DNA of 16,521 bases from Acidobacteriota bacterium (GTDB taxonomy: Bacteria > Acidobacteriota > UBA6911 > RPQK01), in NCBI GenBank assembly GCA_003819755.1, contig RPQK01000072.1:1-16521 (forward strand), in the 5' to 3' direction. Each line of letters starts with the position of its first letter. Position 1 is the stretch's first letter. This document shows, one piece after another, positions 1 through 7,043 of the stretch. Position numbers and translations under genes: made by a program. The notes under the pieces were generated by a model. The model ran no database searches, had not been told where the DNA came from, and saw nothing but the letters and a program-made list of their open reading frames with translations.

Positions 1-112
1 CGACGGGCTTTTATCGTGGCCGGACTCTCCAGAGTCCGGCGCGTACATCGTGCAACCAGCCATCATCCACGCGCCGGACTCTGGAGAGTCCGGCCACGAT
101 AAAAGCCCGGCG
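1..112. repeat. Long palindromic repeat element (left copy)
   Basis: Bases 4-44 are the exact reverse complement of 69-109 (41 bp). Extending the arms to 1-44 and 69-112 adds a single mismatch, at base 3 against 110. The loop is the 24 bases 45-68. Each arm holds a nested palindrome, ccggactct-cc-agagtccgg on the left, so the element can fold as one long hairpin or as two small ones. The first 86 bases recur exactly at 16436-16521. No ORF lies inside. It resembles a REP or MITE-like dispersed element; no target-site duplication can be checked because the left flank is missing. Confidence 0.9.
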
Positions 113-123
113 CCACTCCACCA

Positions 124-165
124 GTCAGCCGTCAGCTGTCAGCGGTCAGCTGTCAGCGGTCAGCT
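124..165. repeat. Tandem 7-mer array gtcagcN, six units
   Basis: There are six head-to-tail copies of gtcagc plus one variable base (c,t,g,t,g,t), giving a 14-base higher-order period. The array overlaps the 3' end of the minus-strand gene at 153-935 and supplies its last codons and its stop. The same word in the opposite orientation occurs at 16395-16410, near the other end of the window. Confidence 0.9.
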
Positions 166-935
166 AAATATTTCTCTATCGCCGCTTTGAGGTCCTGGAA
201 CTGGTACATGATCTGCGGGGGATCGGAATCGTAGTCGTTGGAGAAGAACGGCTCCTGTAGAACCTCTCCCTTCGGGCCGATCAGCCAGATGATCGGTAAT
301 CCGTATTTCCTGGGATCCAGATGCCACTTCAGCTTGCTCTGCCAGGGCTGGATCTCCCCGTACCCGGCGGTCGCATCCGGGCCGCTGGGCTTGTCCCCCA
401 GGCGATATTTTAGATCGTAGAAGACCTGATCGAACGGGATCAACTTGCGAGCCACTTGTTCCTCGGTCCCCGTCACGAACTGGCGCGCATCGGCGAGGAA
501 CTCTGGCGAAGTATCGGAATAACCCAGGAACGAGTTCTTCGAATAGCCGAACGCGGAGGGGTTGTAGACCGGCGGTACCGCAACTCCGATGAACTGCACG
601 GGGCTGTGGCGGAAGGCGGCCACCAGGGCGCGCTGAACCGCCAGATCGTCGAAACTGTCCTCGCACCAGAGAGGTCCGCGAAACTTGCCTTCGGGCACCC
701 GTGCGGCAATGCCGCCGAAACCAACCAGAACAAGAACCTTGGTCTCGGGCTTAATCAGCGAGACCAGGCTTTGCGGCTGGAGGTCCTTGTCCAGGACAGT
801 CACTTCCTTCTCGATTCGTTCCCCCACCTGGTAACCAGACGGTTTCTCCACCTGGAGGCGGGGTTGACCGGAAGCGACTGTCAGGCAACCAACGACTAAC
901 CCTGCGACTATCGCCCAGAAGATCGGTCGGATCAT
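153..935 (-). CDS. Exported thioredoxin-fold-like protein, no CXXC
   Basis: The protein has 260 residues. The N-terminus is an export signal: a hydrophobic stretch at residues 5-16 followed by V-V-G-C17, which fits a lipobox, although signal peptidase I cleavage near ASG (21-23) is also possible. The rest resembles the thioredoxin/peroxiredoxin fold: a beta strand VLVLVGFGG (67-75), an active-site-like region with W90-C91, a strand FIGVAVPP (115-122), and G-L-P-x-x-W-L-I-G-P-K-G-E (212-224), which looks like the cis-proline strand and following turn of TlpA-type proteins. There is only one cysteine outside the signal region, so a CXXC disulfide reductase is unlikely; a one-cysteine or non-catalytic role is possible. 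It lies 28 bases after the DUF1015 gene on the same strand and is probably co-transcribed. Its final A-D-R and the TGA are encoded by the gtcagcN array. The fold call is inference and the function is unknown. Confidence 0.72.
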   Translation of the reverse strand: MIRPIFWAIVAGLVVGCLTVASGQPRLQVEKPSGYQVGERIEKEVTVLDKDLQPQSLVSLIKPETKVLVLVGFGGIAARVPEGKFRGPLWCEDSFDDLAVQRALVAAFRHSPVQFIGVAVPPVYNPSAFGYSKNSFLGYSDTSPEFLADARQFVTGTEEQVARKLIPFDQVFYDLKYRLGDKPSGPDATAGYGEIQPWQSKLKWHLDPRKYGLPIIWLIGPKGEVLQEPFFSNDYDSDPPQIMYQFQDLKAAIEKYLADR

Positions 936-963
936 AGCCTGCTCATAGTAGCACGAACGTCGT

Positions 964-2244
964 TCAGCCCTTGTCGATCTCCATTTTCATGATGACAAGT
1001 CCCGTGAGCAGCTTGGGATAAAAGTCCGTCGATTTCTGGGGCATCTTCTCGCCTTTCTCCGACACGAGCCGGACCTGTTCGAGGGTCGTTGGAGCCAGGA
1101 TGAAGCCCAATTGGCAACGCGACGCGCGGATTCCGTTCAGCAGTTCTTCTGGATCCCGGAAATAGTCGACGTACTTCTGACTGGCCAGTTCTTCTGCGCC
1201 TATTCCCAGGTAAGGCCTCAGGATGCCTTCATGCAGGAGGTTCACGTCCAGTTCGCGTGCCGGTGACTTCAGCCCGGGCAGGAACGAAAGATCGTTCATG
1301 GCCTCCTCGCGTAGTTCGAGAAGCAGGAAGTTCGGGCTATCGGCAGAGAGCAAGCCAATCCGACGGCTGCCTTGGTCCATCGCCACTTTGAGCGCCGGCC
1401 AGGATTCGACCGGGCGAACGTTGAAAAAGCGGCCGAGTCGCGACAGAAACGTGGGACGATCGAATTGGCTTAGATTCCTGATTCCACGGTGAGTCGGCAG
1501 GATTCGGAGGCCGGGAGCGCGCATATTGAAGAGAGCGATCATGCGCTTGTCGAAGCTCTCAAGCGCTGCCGGACGCCAACCGTTGTCCTGACACTCCTTG
1601 CAGAACAACATCGAAGTTTCGAATCGGTGATGGCCGTCAGCGATGTAGATGGGCAAGTCAACCATGGGGCTGCGGATAGCCGCTTGGATGGTGGTGTCCG
1701 TGATGCTCCAGAGCCGGTGCTTGACCCCGTATTCGTCCTCGACCGCGACAACCGGGGGACAACTCCCGACAGTGTCGGCCAGGATCTGATCGACAATGAG
1801 ATTGGGATCCGAGTAAAGAGTGAAGATCAAGCCTTCGTTCGATTGTGACTGGCGTATCAGCCTCAGCCTGTCCTCCAGCGGCCCCCTCAGGATGTGCTCG
1901 TGCCCTTTTATTGCGAGGCTGGGGTCCTGAAGCGAAACCAGGGCAATAAAGCCCAATCGCCGCTGTTGCTGCCCCTCGAATTCAAACACCTGCTCATAAG
2001 GGTAGATCCCCGGCAGCGGGTCCTTTTCGAGTACACTTTCGTCGATCCAGCGATTCAGAAAGCCGCTCGCTTCCTGATAATCTGGATTCTTGATGACCCG
2101 CACAATATTGAACGGGTGGCGCTCCAGATACCGGGCCTTCATTTCCGGCGTTATTTTGTCGTAGGGCTGCGTCACGACGTCCGCGATGTTCCGTACTTGG
2201 CCGGACGAGTAGCGAAAGGCTCGGAAAGGAAATAGCTGTCCCAT
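964..2244 (-). CDS. DUF1015 (SerK-like) family protein
   Basis: The protein has 426 residues and no signal peptide, so it is cytoplasmic. It begins with the family's PFRAFRY motif, followed by D-V-V-x-x-P-Y-D (residues about 22-29), and carries the diagnostic I-A-D-G-H-H-R-F-E motif with D203, H205, H206 and R207. The full length fits DUF1015. One archaeal member, SerK of Thermococcus kodakarensis, is an ADP-dependent free-serine kinase; whether the bacterial members act on serine is not established, so no substrate is claimed. It is the first gene of a minus-strand pair with the exported protein at 153-935. Only a weak AGG lies before the ATG. A TAAAAT hexamer on the minus strand (2253-2258) sits close upstream, without a convincing -35. 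Family assignment is confident; function is not. Confidence 0.88.
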   Translation of the reverse strand: MGQLFPFRAFRYSSGQVRNIADVVTQPYDKITPEMKARYLERHPFNIVRVIKNPDYQEASGFLNRWIDESVLEKDPLPGIYPYEQVFEFEGQQQRRLGFIALVSLQDPSLAIKGHEHILRGPLEDRLRLIRQSQSNEGLIFTLYSDPNLIVDQILADTVGSCPPVVAVEDEYGVKHRLWSITDTTIQAAIRSPMVDLPIYIADGHHRFETSMLFCKECQDNGWRPAALESFDKRMIALFNMRAPGLRILPTHRGIRNLSQFDRPTFLSRLGRFFNVRPVESWPALKVAMDQGSRRIGLLSADSPNFLLLELREEAMNDLSFLPGLKSPARELDVNLLHEGILRPYLGIGAEELASQKYVDYFRDPEELLNGIRASRCQLGFILAPTTLEQVRLVSEKGEKMPQKSTDFYPKLLTGLVIMKMEIDKG

Positions 2245-2336
2245 GCGCCTAGATTTTAGTTGAAAGGTTCCAAGGTTGAAAGGTTCAGGGTTCGAGCGTT
2301 CTGGCTTCCCAGGTTCGGGGTTGGCCCTGTCATAAG

Positions 2337-2365
2337 TTGTGTAAGCTCTATGAAGTGCCTATATT
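2337..2365 (+). promoter_or_regulatory. Candidate sigma70 promoter for the DHS-like gene
   Basis: TTGTGT (2337-2342) and TATATT (2360-2365) are separated by 17 bases. The -10 matches five of six consensus positions and the -35 three of six. They lie in the only AT-rich stretch of this spacer, between the two word-repeat sides. Transcription starting near 2372 would put the cccagaa array in the 5' untranslated region. Confidence 0.42.
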
Positions 2366-2385
2366 TACTAAGACGGACACGTGAA

Positions 2386-2434
2386 CCCAGAACCCTAAAC
2401 CCAGAACCCAGAACCCAGAACCCAGAACCCAGAA
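2386..2434. repeat. Tandem 7-mer array cccagaa, seven units
   Basis: Seven contiguous 7-base units: cccagaa at 2386, one variant ccctaaa at 2393, then five perfect cccagaa units from 2400 to 2434. The array ends seven bases before the aggag of the next gene. The opposite side of the spacer (about 2261-2325) has degenerate pieces of the complementary type (aggttcaggg, aggttcgggg), so the two sides form a loose inverted repeat around an AT-richer middle. Confidence 0.9.
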
Positions 2435-2448
2435 CCCGTGAGGAGAAG

Positions 2449-3537
2449 ATGAGCACCGATTACCTGTCAGGCCGAATCATAAACCCCAAGCCGATAGACG
2501 AGAGAACTTCATTAACCGATCTGGTGGATTCGGTTTTCGAGGCGTACAACGCCGCCCGGCTGCGAGAGGCGTGTCACCTTTTCGCCCTGAAGATGCTTGA
2601 AGACGACGTCACTATTGGCGTGAGCTTGACGGGCGCCCTCACTCCGGCAGGAATCGGCATCTCGTGCCTCATTCCGCTGATGGAGCGTGGTTTCATCGAC
2701 TGGATTGTCTCGACGGGCGCCAATCTCTATCACGACACGCATTTTGCCATCGGTCATGAGATGCACCGCGGCCAGCATGCGATCAGCGACGTGGTGCTGC
2801 GCGAGCAGGGAGTGGTTCGCATCTACGATGTCTTCTTCGATTTCAAGGTTTTGCTCTCGACCGACGAGTTTTACCGGGAGGTCATTGCGGCGCCGGAATT
2901 TCAGCGGGAGATGGGCACGGCCGAGTTCCACTATCGCATCGGCCGATACCTGGCCGAGCGGCAGAAGGTGCTGGGAGCCGGGAGGAAGTCGCTGCTCGCG
3001 GCCGCTTTCGACTATGAAGTCCCAGTATTCACGTCGTCTCCCGGGGACAGTTCAATCGGGATGAACGTGGCGGCGATGAGTCTGGACGGGAATGGCTTGA
3101 GGCTCGACGTTGCGCGGGATGTGAATGAAACCGCCGCGATCGTTCTCGGGGCGAAAAGGAGCGGGGGGAAAAGCGCCGTTTTCATTGTCGGAGGCGGGTC
3201 GCCGAAGAACTTCATGCTCCAGACCGAACCGCAGATTCAGGAAGTACTGGGCATCAACGAGAAAGGCCATGATTACTTCCTGCAAGTCACCGACGCCCGG
3301 CCGGATACCGGCGGATTGTCAGGAGCGACACCGGCCGAAGCCGTAAGCTGGGGGAAGGTGGATCCGGACAGGCTGCCTGACGCCGTTGTCTGTTACGTCG
3401 ACGCAACGGTTGCCCTCCCGATCCTGGCCGCCTACGCGATTGCCAACCATGCGCCCCGCCAGCCCCGCCGGCTGTATTCACACCTGCCGCAGCTGCTCGG
3501 GGCGCTGATCGAGGAGTACAAGTCGCGCAAGAAGTGA
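2449..3537 (+). CDS. Deoxyhypusine-synthase-like protein (probable polyamine enzyme)
   Basis: The protein has 362 residues from the ATG at 2449, which follows an AGGAG at 2441. The reading frame stays open upstream, but those codons come from the cccagaa array. It belongs to the deoxyhypusine synthase family, NAD-dependent enzymes that transfer an aminobutyl group from spermidine. Visible motifs are SLTGALTPAGIG, a GGGSPKNF nucleotide-binding loop, and E297-A-V-S-W301-G-K303, where K303 matches the catalytic lysine (human K329). By motif alignment the human spermidine-contacting residues D316 and H288 are L290 and the phenylalanine of PKNF here. Bacteria lack eIF5A, the partner of true DHS, so a role in polyamine synthesis such as a homospermidine-forming reaction is more likely. 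Some annotations use the symbol speY for such proteins. The exact substrate is inference. The gene stands alone; its convergent neighbour is separated by an inverted repeat. Confidence 0.88.
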   Translation: MSTDYLSGRIINPKPIDERTSLTDLVDSVFEAYNAARLREACHLFALKMLEDDVTIGVSLTGALTPAGIGISCLIPLMERGFIDWIVSTGANLYHDTHFAIGHEMHRGQHAISDVVLREQGVVRIYDVFFDFKVLLSTDEFYREVIAAPEFQREMGTAEFHYRIGRYLAERQKVLGAGRKSLLAAAFDYEVPVFTSSPGDSSIGMNVAAMSLDGNGLRLDVARDVNETAAIVLGAKRSGGKSAVFIVGGGSPKNFMLQTEPQIQEVLGINEKGHDYFLQVTDARPDTGGLSGATPAEAVSWGKVDPDRLPDAVVCYVDATVALPILAAYAIANHAPRQPRRLYSHLPQLLGALIEEYKSRKK

Positions 3538-3565
3538 AGGCGATCGCTAGAGCTGGCACGAGTTG

Positions 3566-3634
3566 AAGGACCAGAAGGACCAGATAAAAACTTTACTTCT
3601 GGTCTTTCCGGTCTTTCAGGTCCTTCTGGTCCTT
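3566..3634. terminator. Inverted repeat between convergent genes, possible bidirectional terminator
   Basis: aaggaccagaaggacc (3566-3581) is the exact reverse complement of 3619-3634, a 16-bp stem. The 37-base interior holds further partial copies (ccaga at 3580, tctggtcttt at 3598, ggtctttcagg at 3610), so alternative stems are possible. It lies 28 bases after the DHS-like gene and 12 bases past the stop of the convergent secreted-protein gene, the right place for a shared terminator. On the plus strand it ends in cctttt, only a short T run. It also belongs to the word-repeat pattern seen in other spacers. Confidence 0.6.
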
Positions 3635-3646
3635 TTAGCGCACAGT

Positions 3647-4891
3647 TTACTGGAACGTGCTTCCCACCGGCAGGGTCGACTGGGCGAGGCCGCCGAGTGT
3701 CCTGATGATCGTCAGGGCCATCGGCTTGGTGGCCGTCACCACCAACGTTCCGCGGAAATCCGAGTTCTTTAACTGCGGGAAGAGCTCACCGACGAATTTC
3801 GCTTTGTGCCCGTGCGCCGGAAGATCCATCTCATGCTCGTTAACGTCAACCAGCCTGCCTGTTTCGTCATAGAGCTTCACCCGGGCGTCTACTGCTTCGT
3901 CTGACGCGTTGACCGCGGCAATACCAGTGTCGAAATTCTGGGCGACCACCTTCTGAACGACACCAACCGCAAACGGCTTGGGCACCGAGGACCCGACGCC
4001 GGCTTCCGCCAGTGTTGTGTCTCCGGAGACGATACGGAAAACGGCGGTGCCTTCCACCGGAACGTTCGATTCGATTTCAGCGTAGCCAAATTTCAATGGG
4101 TCGCTGGTCGCAGTCGTGGGAAGGGTCTTTGAACTGAAGGCCGCCAGGGAGAACGGAAAAACGGACTTGGTCTCTTCGCCCACGGGAAGAGACAGCGGGG
4201 CGCCGCTGCTGTCGAACAAACGCAGTTCACCCTTAGCCGTTGAGTTCGTGAGATTTGAGATAACCAGGATTGTCTGAAGCAGCCCCTTGGCATCGCCGAC
4301 TTGCGCCAGATAGGTGTTGAACTTCGGACGGTTGACGTAATCGAAAATCATGTCGTCGATTTGTTCGGCATCCTGCGACGAGCCGTAGTCGACCAACAAC
4401 TTCGCGATTCCACGGTTGGAGGTCGTGCTGACGCCCAGGAATTTTTCCTGCGCCAGTCCGCTCTCGCTGACGTTCCCAAGGTTGGCGCCCAACGGGTCAA
4501 AGGCGGTCAGGGTTATGGTGGTGGTGTCGGAACCGTTCGACGCGAAGAACCCGACCTTGGAAACCGGGTATTTGAAGTTCACAATCAGCGGAAGACTGGA
4601 AGATGTTGCCTCCATCTGGTTCTGGATCACGCGGTCCGGGTCGGCGCCGCCAATCGGCGCGACGATCATTCGAACCTTCGGGATATTGGCTTCAAGCGCC
4701 TGGAAGTTCAGCCCCCACTTGCCCAGCACATCTGCCGCCTGAACATCGGCCTGGTATTCTTGAAAATCGAACCGGATGGAGTCCTCATCGAAAGCCGAAG
4801 TACTGGTTATCTTGGAGACCTGCGCGTGCAGTGAGACGCACGCGACGAGATAGAGAAGAAACGCAAAAAAAACACTTTTTCGTCTAATCAT
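3647..4891 (-). CDS. Secreted beta-sandwich protein with internal duplication
   Basis: The protein has 414 residues and its function is not recognised. The start follows a clear SD (AAGGGGAG, minus strand 4901-4908, nine bases from the ATG). The N-terminus is an export signal: R-R-K, a hydrophobic stretch at 7-20, and a probable cut after L-H-A23. L-V-A-C18 also fits a lipobox, so it may be lipid-anchored. Residues about 38-186 look like a lectin or carbohydrate-binding jelly roll, with GVSTTSNRGIAKLLVDYG followed by an I-D-D-M-I-F-D-Y-V ending. The C-terminal half shows two related segments, about 203-300 and 318-400, each with a strand ending in an N, then L-F/Y-D-x-x-G, and later a G-T/Y-A/L-x-V strand. 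Low cysteine and abundant Thr, Ser and Val suit an extracellular protein. It is transcribed alone. Confidence 0.75.
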   Translation of the reverse strand: MIRRKSVFFAFLLYLVACVSLHAQVSKITSTSAFDEDSIRFDFQEYQADVQAADVLGKWGLNFQALEANIPKVRMIVAPIGGADPDRVIQNQMEATSSSLPLIVNFKYPVSKVGFFASNGSDTTTITLTAFDPLGANLGNVSESGLAQEKFLGVSTTSNRGIAKLLVDYGSSQDAEQIDDMIFDYVNRPKFNTYLAQVGDAKGLLQTILVISNLTNSTAKGELRLFDSSGAPLSLPVGEETKSVFPFSLAAFSSKTLPTTATSDPLKFGYAEIESNVPVEGTAVFRIVSGDTTLAEAGVGSSVPKPFAVGVVQKVVAQNFDTGIAAVNASDEAVDARVKLYDETGRLVDVNEHEMDLPAHGHKAKFVGELFPQLKNSDFRGTLVVTATKPMALTIIRTLGGLAQSTLPVGSTFQ

Positions 4892-5080
4892 TGTAAGAAA
4901 CTCCCCTTCGTAAACCGTCGAAAACCCATAAATCAGCCTCCCCCAACCATCGAGGAGACCCCTTCTCTAACTATGATGCCGACATCGGGATTTGGCCGAC
5001 CGTAGTCTTAGTCACATTTCTGGATTATTATGAAAAAAGGGTCTGTCATTCCGAAATCCTTTTAAATCAAAGAGGTGGGG
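4892..5080. other. Divergent spacer without word repeats
   Basis: This spacer separates the divergent secreted-protein gene (-) and SDR gene (+) and must carry both promoters. It is AT-richer than its surroundings near the SDR gene. TATTAT at 5026-5031 is a possible -10, but no good -35 stands at the right distance. It is the only spacer over 90 bp in the window with no tandem word or inverted array. I could not assign a riboswitch or small RNA. Confidence 0.5.
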
Positions 5081-5800
5081 ATGGATATCAAGGGGAAGAG
5101 AGCGGTCGTCACCGGAGGTACCAAAGGTATTGGTCGGGCTATCGCAGAAGCACTACTCGCCGAGCAGGCCCGGGTCGCCATAGCTGCCAGGAGCAAACGG
5201 GAGGTCGAAGAGACGGTTGCTGCTCTTGAACGAGAGCATCGAGGGCGCGTAATCGGCCGGCCGTGCGATGTGGGCAAGCTCCAAGACGTCGAGCAGTTAT
5301 TCGAATACTGCCTCCAGCAGTGGCAGGGAATCGACATCCTGATCAACAATGCCGGCATAGGGATCTTTAAGACGGTTGAAGAGTTGCGCCCGGAGGAGTG
5401 GCGTTCAACCCTGAGTACGAACCTCGACAGCCTCTTCTATTCTTGTCATTTGGCCATCCCTCTTCTGAAAAACGCAGGCGGCGGATTCATCATCAACATC
5501 GGGAGCCTGGCGGGCAAGAACGCGTTTGCTGGCGGTGCGGCCTACAACGCCTCCAAGTTCGGTCTCATCGGGTTCAGCGAGGCCTTGATGCAGGAGGTAC
5601 GCCACGACGATATCCTGGTGGCCTACATCATGCCTGGAAGTGTTGATACGGGTTTCGGAGCAGGAATGGGATCGCCGTCCGCCTCGTGGAAAATCGCGTC
5701 TTCGGATGTCGCGGAAGTCGTGGTGCAGACACTCAAACGGCACCCGCGGTGCTTGACCAGCCGGATAGAGATGAGACCGTCGAAACCGCCCAAAAAGTGA
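5081..5800 (+). CDS. SDR-family NAD(P)-dependent oxidoreductase
   Basis: The protein has 239 residues from the ATG at 5081. A GTG at 5075 is in frame but overlaps the SD (AGAGGTG), so the ATG is preferred. It is a classical short-chain dehydrogenase/reductase: the Rossmann motif T11-G-G-T-K-G-I-G18, C-D-V near 62-64, N89-N-A-G, and catalytic residues N114, S142, Y155 and K159 (Y-N-A-S-K). No transmembrane segment is seen, so it is cytoplasmic. Members reduce or oxidise carbonyl and hydroxyl groups on many substrates. The closest general type is a FabG-like 3-oxoacyl reductase or sugar/alcohol dehydrogenase, but the substrate cannot be read from sequence. It is a single gene, convergent with the radical SAM gene across a 47-base gap that shows no clear hairpin. 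Confidence 0.9.
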   Translation: MDIKGKRAVVTGGTKGIGRAIAEALLAEQARVAIAARSKREVEETVAALEREHRGRVIGRPCDVGKLQDVEQLFEYCLQQWQGIDILINNAGIGIFKTVEELRPEEWRSTLSTNLDSLFYSCHLAIPLLKNAGGGFIINIGSLAGKNAFAGGAAYNASKFGLIGFSEALMQEVRHDDILVAYIMPGSVDTGFGAGMGSPSASWKIASSDVAEVVVQTLKRHPRCLTSRIEMRPSKPPKK

Positions 5801-5847
5801 AGAGCGCCGGGCGGTCAGTCACGGAGAGAGCACGGACTTAACGCGGG

Positions 5848-6879
5848 TCATACCACAATGTCGACACCGGCGCGGTTTTCGGCGCACACGCACTTCTGGC
5901 AGATCTCGTTCTGGCTGACTTTGAGTGACCGCCGAAAACCGACCGCTTCTTTGGAATTCAGTATTTCGAGCAGGCTTTGTCCGCCATTATTCTCGTAGGC
6001 AGGCTGAAAGAAGCAGGGCCGGACCGTCCCGTCGGCTTCAAGCACGGCCGACGTCCACGGAGCGCGGCATCGGACCGGGGGAAAGTCGCCCTGACCCAGA
6101 AGCGCTTTGTAATACCTGAGAATATCCCACAGCTGGGCCGGCGTCGTAAGTATGAACCTTCCCTCGAAATCAGCTGAGTAGTTCGTGAGGAGGACCTCGA
6201 TCGACCGGGACAACTTGCACAAATCGGAGTGACTCAGGGCAATCTGGGAGATCTTTGGCTCATCCCAGGGTGTCGGCCTGTTGAAAGCCGTGCTGGAGAC
6301 GTCGGCTCCCATGAACGAGAGCGCCCGTAAACCCAGTTCCTTGCCAAAACGGATGATATTCTCCAGATCATGGCAGTTGAACTTCTGAACGACCGTTCGG
6401 CCCACGATGGGAAAATCGACTCTGGCCGAGTGCACCGCTTTGACACCTGCTGCAAGTCGCTCTGCGCTACCCGTCACTTGCCTGATCCGATCGTGGACGG
6501 CCGGACTTCCGTGTAAAGAGACGGTCAGCTGGTCACAGTTATCAACGATTTCCGTGGCGTTTGACTCGAGGAGCAGGCCCGTGCTGAGCAGGACGATCTT
6601 GACACCCTCGCGCCTGAGCGATTGGCAGAAAGACCACAAGTTATGGTGTTTCAGCGGCTCTCCGCCTGACATGACGACATGGCGGACTGCCACATCCTTC
6701 ACGGACTCGGCGTAGCTTCTCAAGAGCTCGCTCGACATCTCGACGCCGCCCTTGTCCGCTTTCCATATGTCGCACATGACGCAGCGACAGTCACACCCCG
6801 TATGAACAGTCAGGTACAGAGTCGGGAGCGAGATTATCCGATGACCCGCATTTGGGCCTTTTGCAAAGTCCGGCTTCAT
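5848..6879 (-). CDS. Radical SAM protein with SPASM-like C-terminal cysteines
   Basis: The protein has 343 residues. The radical SAM cluster is C29-x3-C33-x2-C36, followed by the SAM-binding G72-G-E-P75. The C-terminal part has C271 (RCRAPW), C289 in the typical D-G-x-V-x-P-C turn, and C327-x2-C330-x-C332, a SPASM or twitch-type set for an auxiliary iron-sulfur cluster. The family generates a 5'-deoxyadenosyl radical; SPASM members usually modify peptides or activate enzymes (PqqE, AlbA and anSME types), while related ones act in cofactor synthesis. No precursor peptide, peptidase or transporter is encoded next to it, so the substrate is unknown. The SD is weak, and a TATAAT sits only 11 bases before the ATG, hinting at a very short leader. 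It stands alone, divergent from the TolC-like gene. Confidence 0.88.
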   Translation of the reverse strand: MKPDFAKGPNAGHRIISLPTLYLTVHTGCDCRCVMCDIWKADKGGVEMSSELLRSYAESVKDVAVRHVVMSGGEPLKHHNLWSFCQSLRREGVKIVLLSTGLLLESNATEIVDNCDQLTVSLHGSPAVHDRIRQVTGSAERLAAGVKAVHSARVDFPIVGRTVVQKFNCHDLENIIRFGKELGLRALSFMGADVSSTAFNRPTPWDEPKISQIALSHSDLCKLSRSIEVLLTNYSADFEGRFILTTPAQLWDILRYYKALLGQGDFPPVRCRAPWTSAVLEADGTVRPCFFQPAYENNGGQSLLEILNSKEAVGFRRSLKVSQNEICQKCVCAENRAGVDIVV

Positions 6880-6890
6880 CGAGTGACACC

Positions 6891-6919
6891 ATTATAGCCC
6901 ATGGAAAACCGGGTTCCAG
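6891..6919 (-). promoter_or_regulatory. Candidate promoter with very short leader for the radical SAM gene
   Basis: A perfect TATAAT lies on the minus strand at 6891-6896, 11 bases before the ATG at 6879. The hexamer 17 bases further up (6914-6919, CTGGAA) matches only three of six -35 positions. If real, the transcript would start about five bases before the start codon and be nearly leaderless. Confidence 0.3.
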
Positions 6920-6962
6920 AAAGGCAGGGCGGCGGGGCGGCGGAGGGCCAACTCACGGGCCC

Positions 6963-7043
6963 ACAAGGGACAGAAGGGACACAAGGGACAGAAGGGCCAG
7001 AAAGGAATAACGATCGTGCCGGTCCCTTCTGTCCCCTTGTGTC
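6963..7043. repeat. 18-mer tandem repeat and inverted copy (acaagggacagaaggg)
   Basis: acaagggacagaagggac at 6963-6980 is followed directly by a second copy at 6981-6998 with one change. The segment 7021-7043 is the reverse complement of 6978-6998 apart from one inserted base and one further extra base. The stem is therefore about 21 bp with a 22-base loop. It sits in the divergent spacer between the radical SAM gene and the TolC-like gene. Confidence 0.88.

Noticed and set aside
2260..2448. Longer DHS-like protein starting at 2260
   Set aside because: The extension translates the word repeats; the ATG at 2449 has an AGGAG and begins at the usual family position.
4892..5080. Riboswitch (for example a cyclic-di-GMP type) before the secreted-protein gene
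   Set aside because: Some short G/C-rich pairs are possible, but the conserved loop sequences of the known class were not found.
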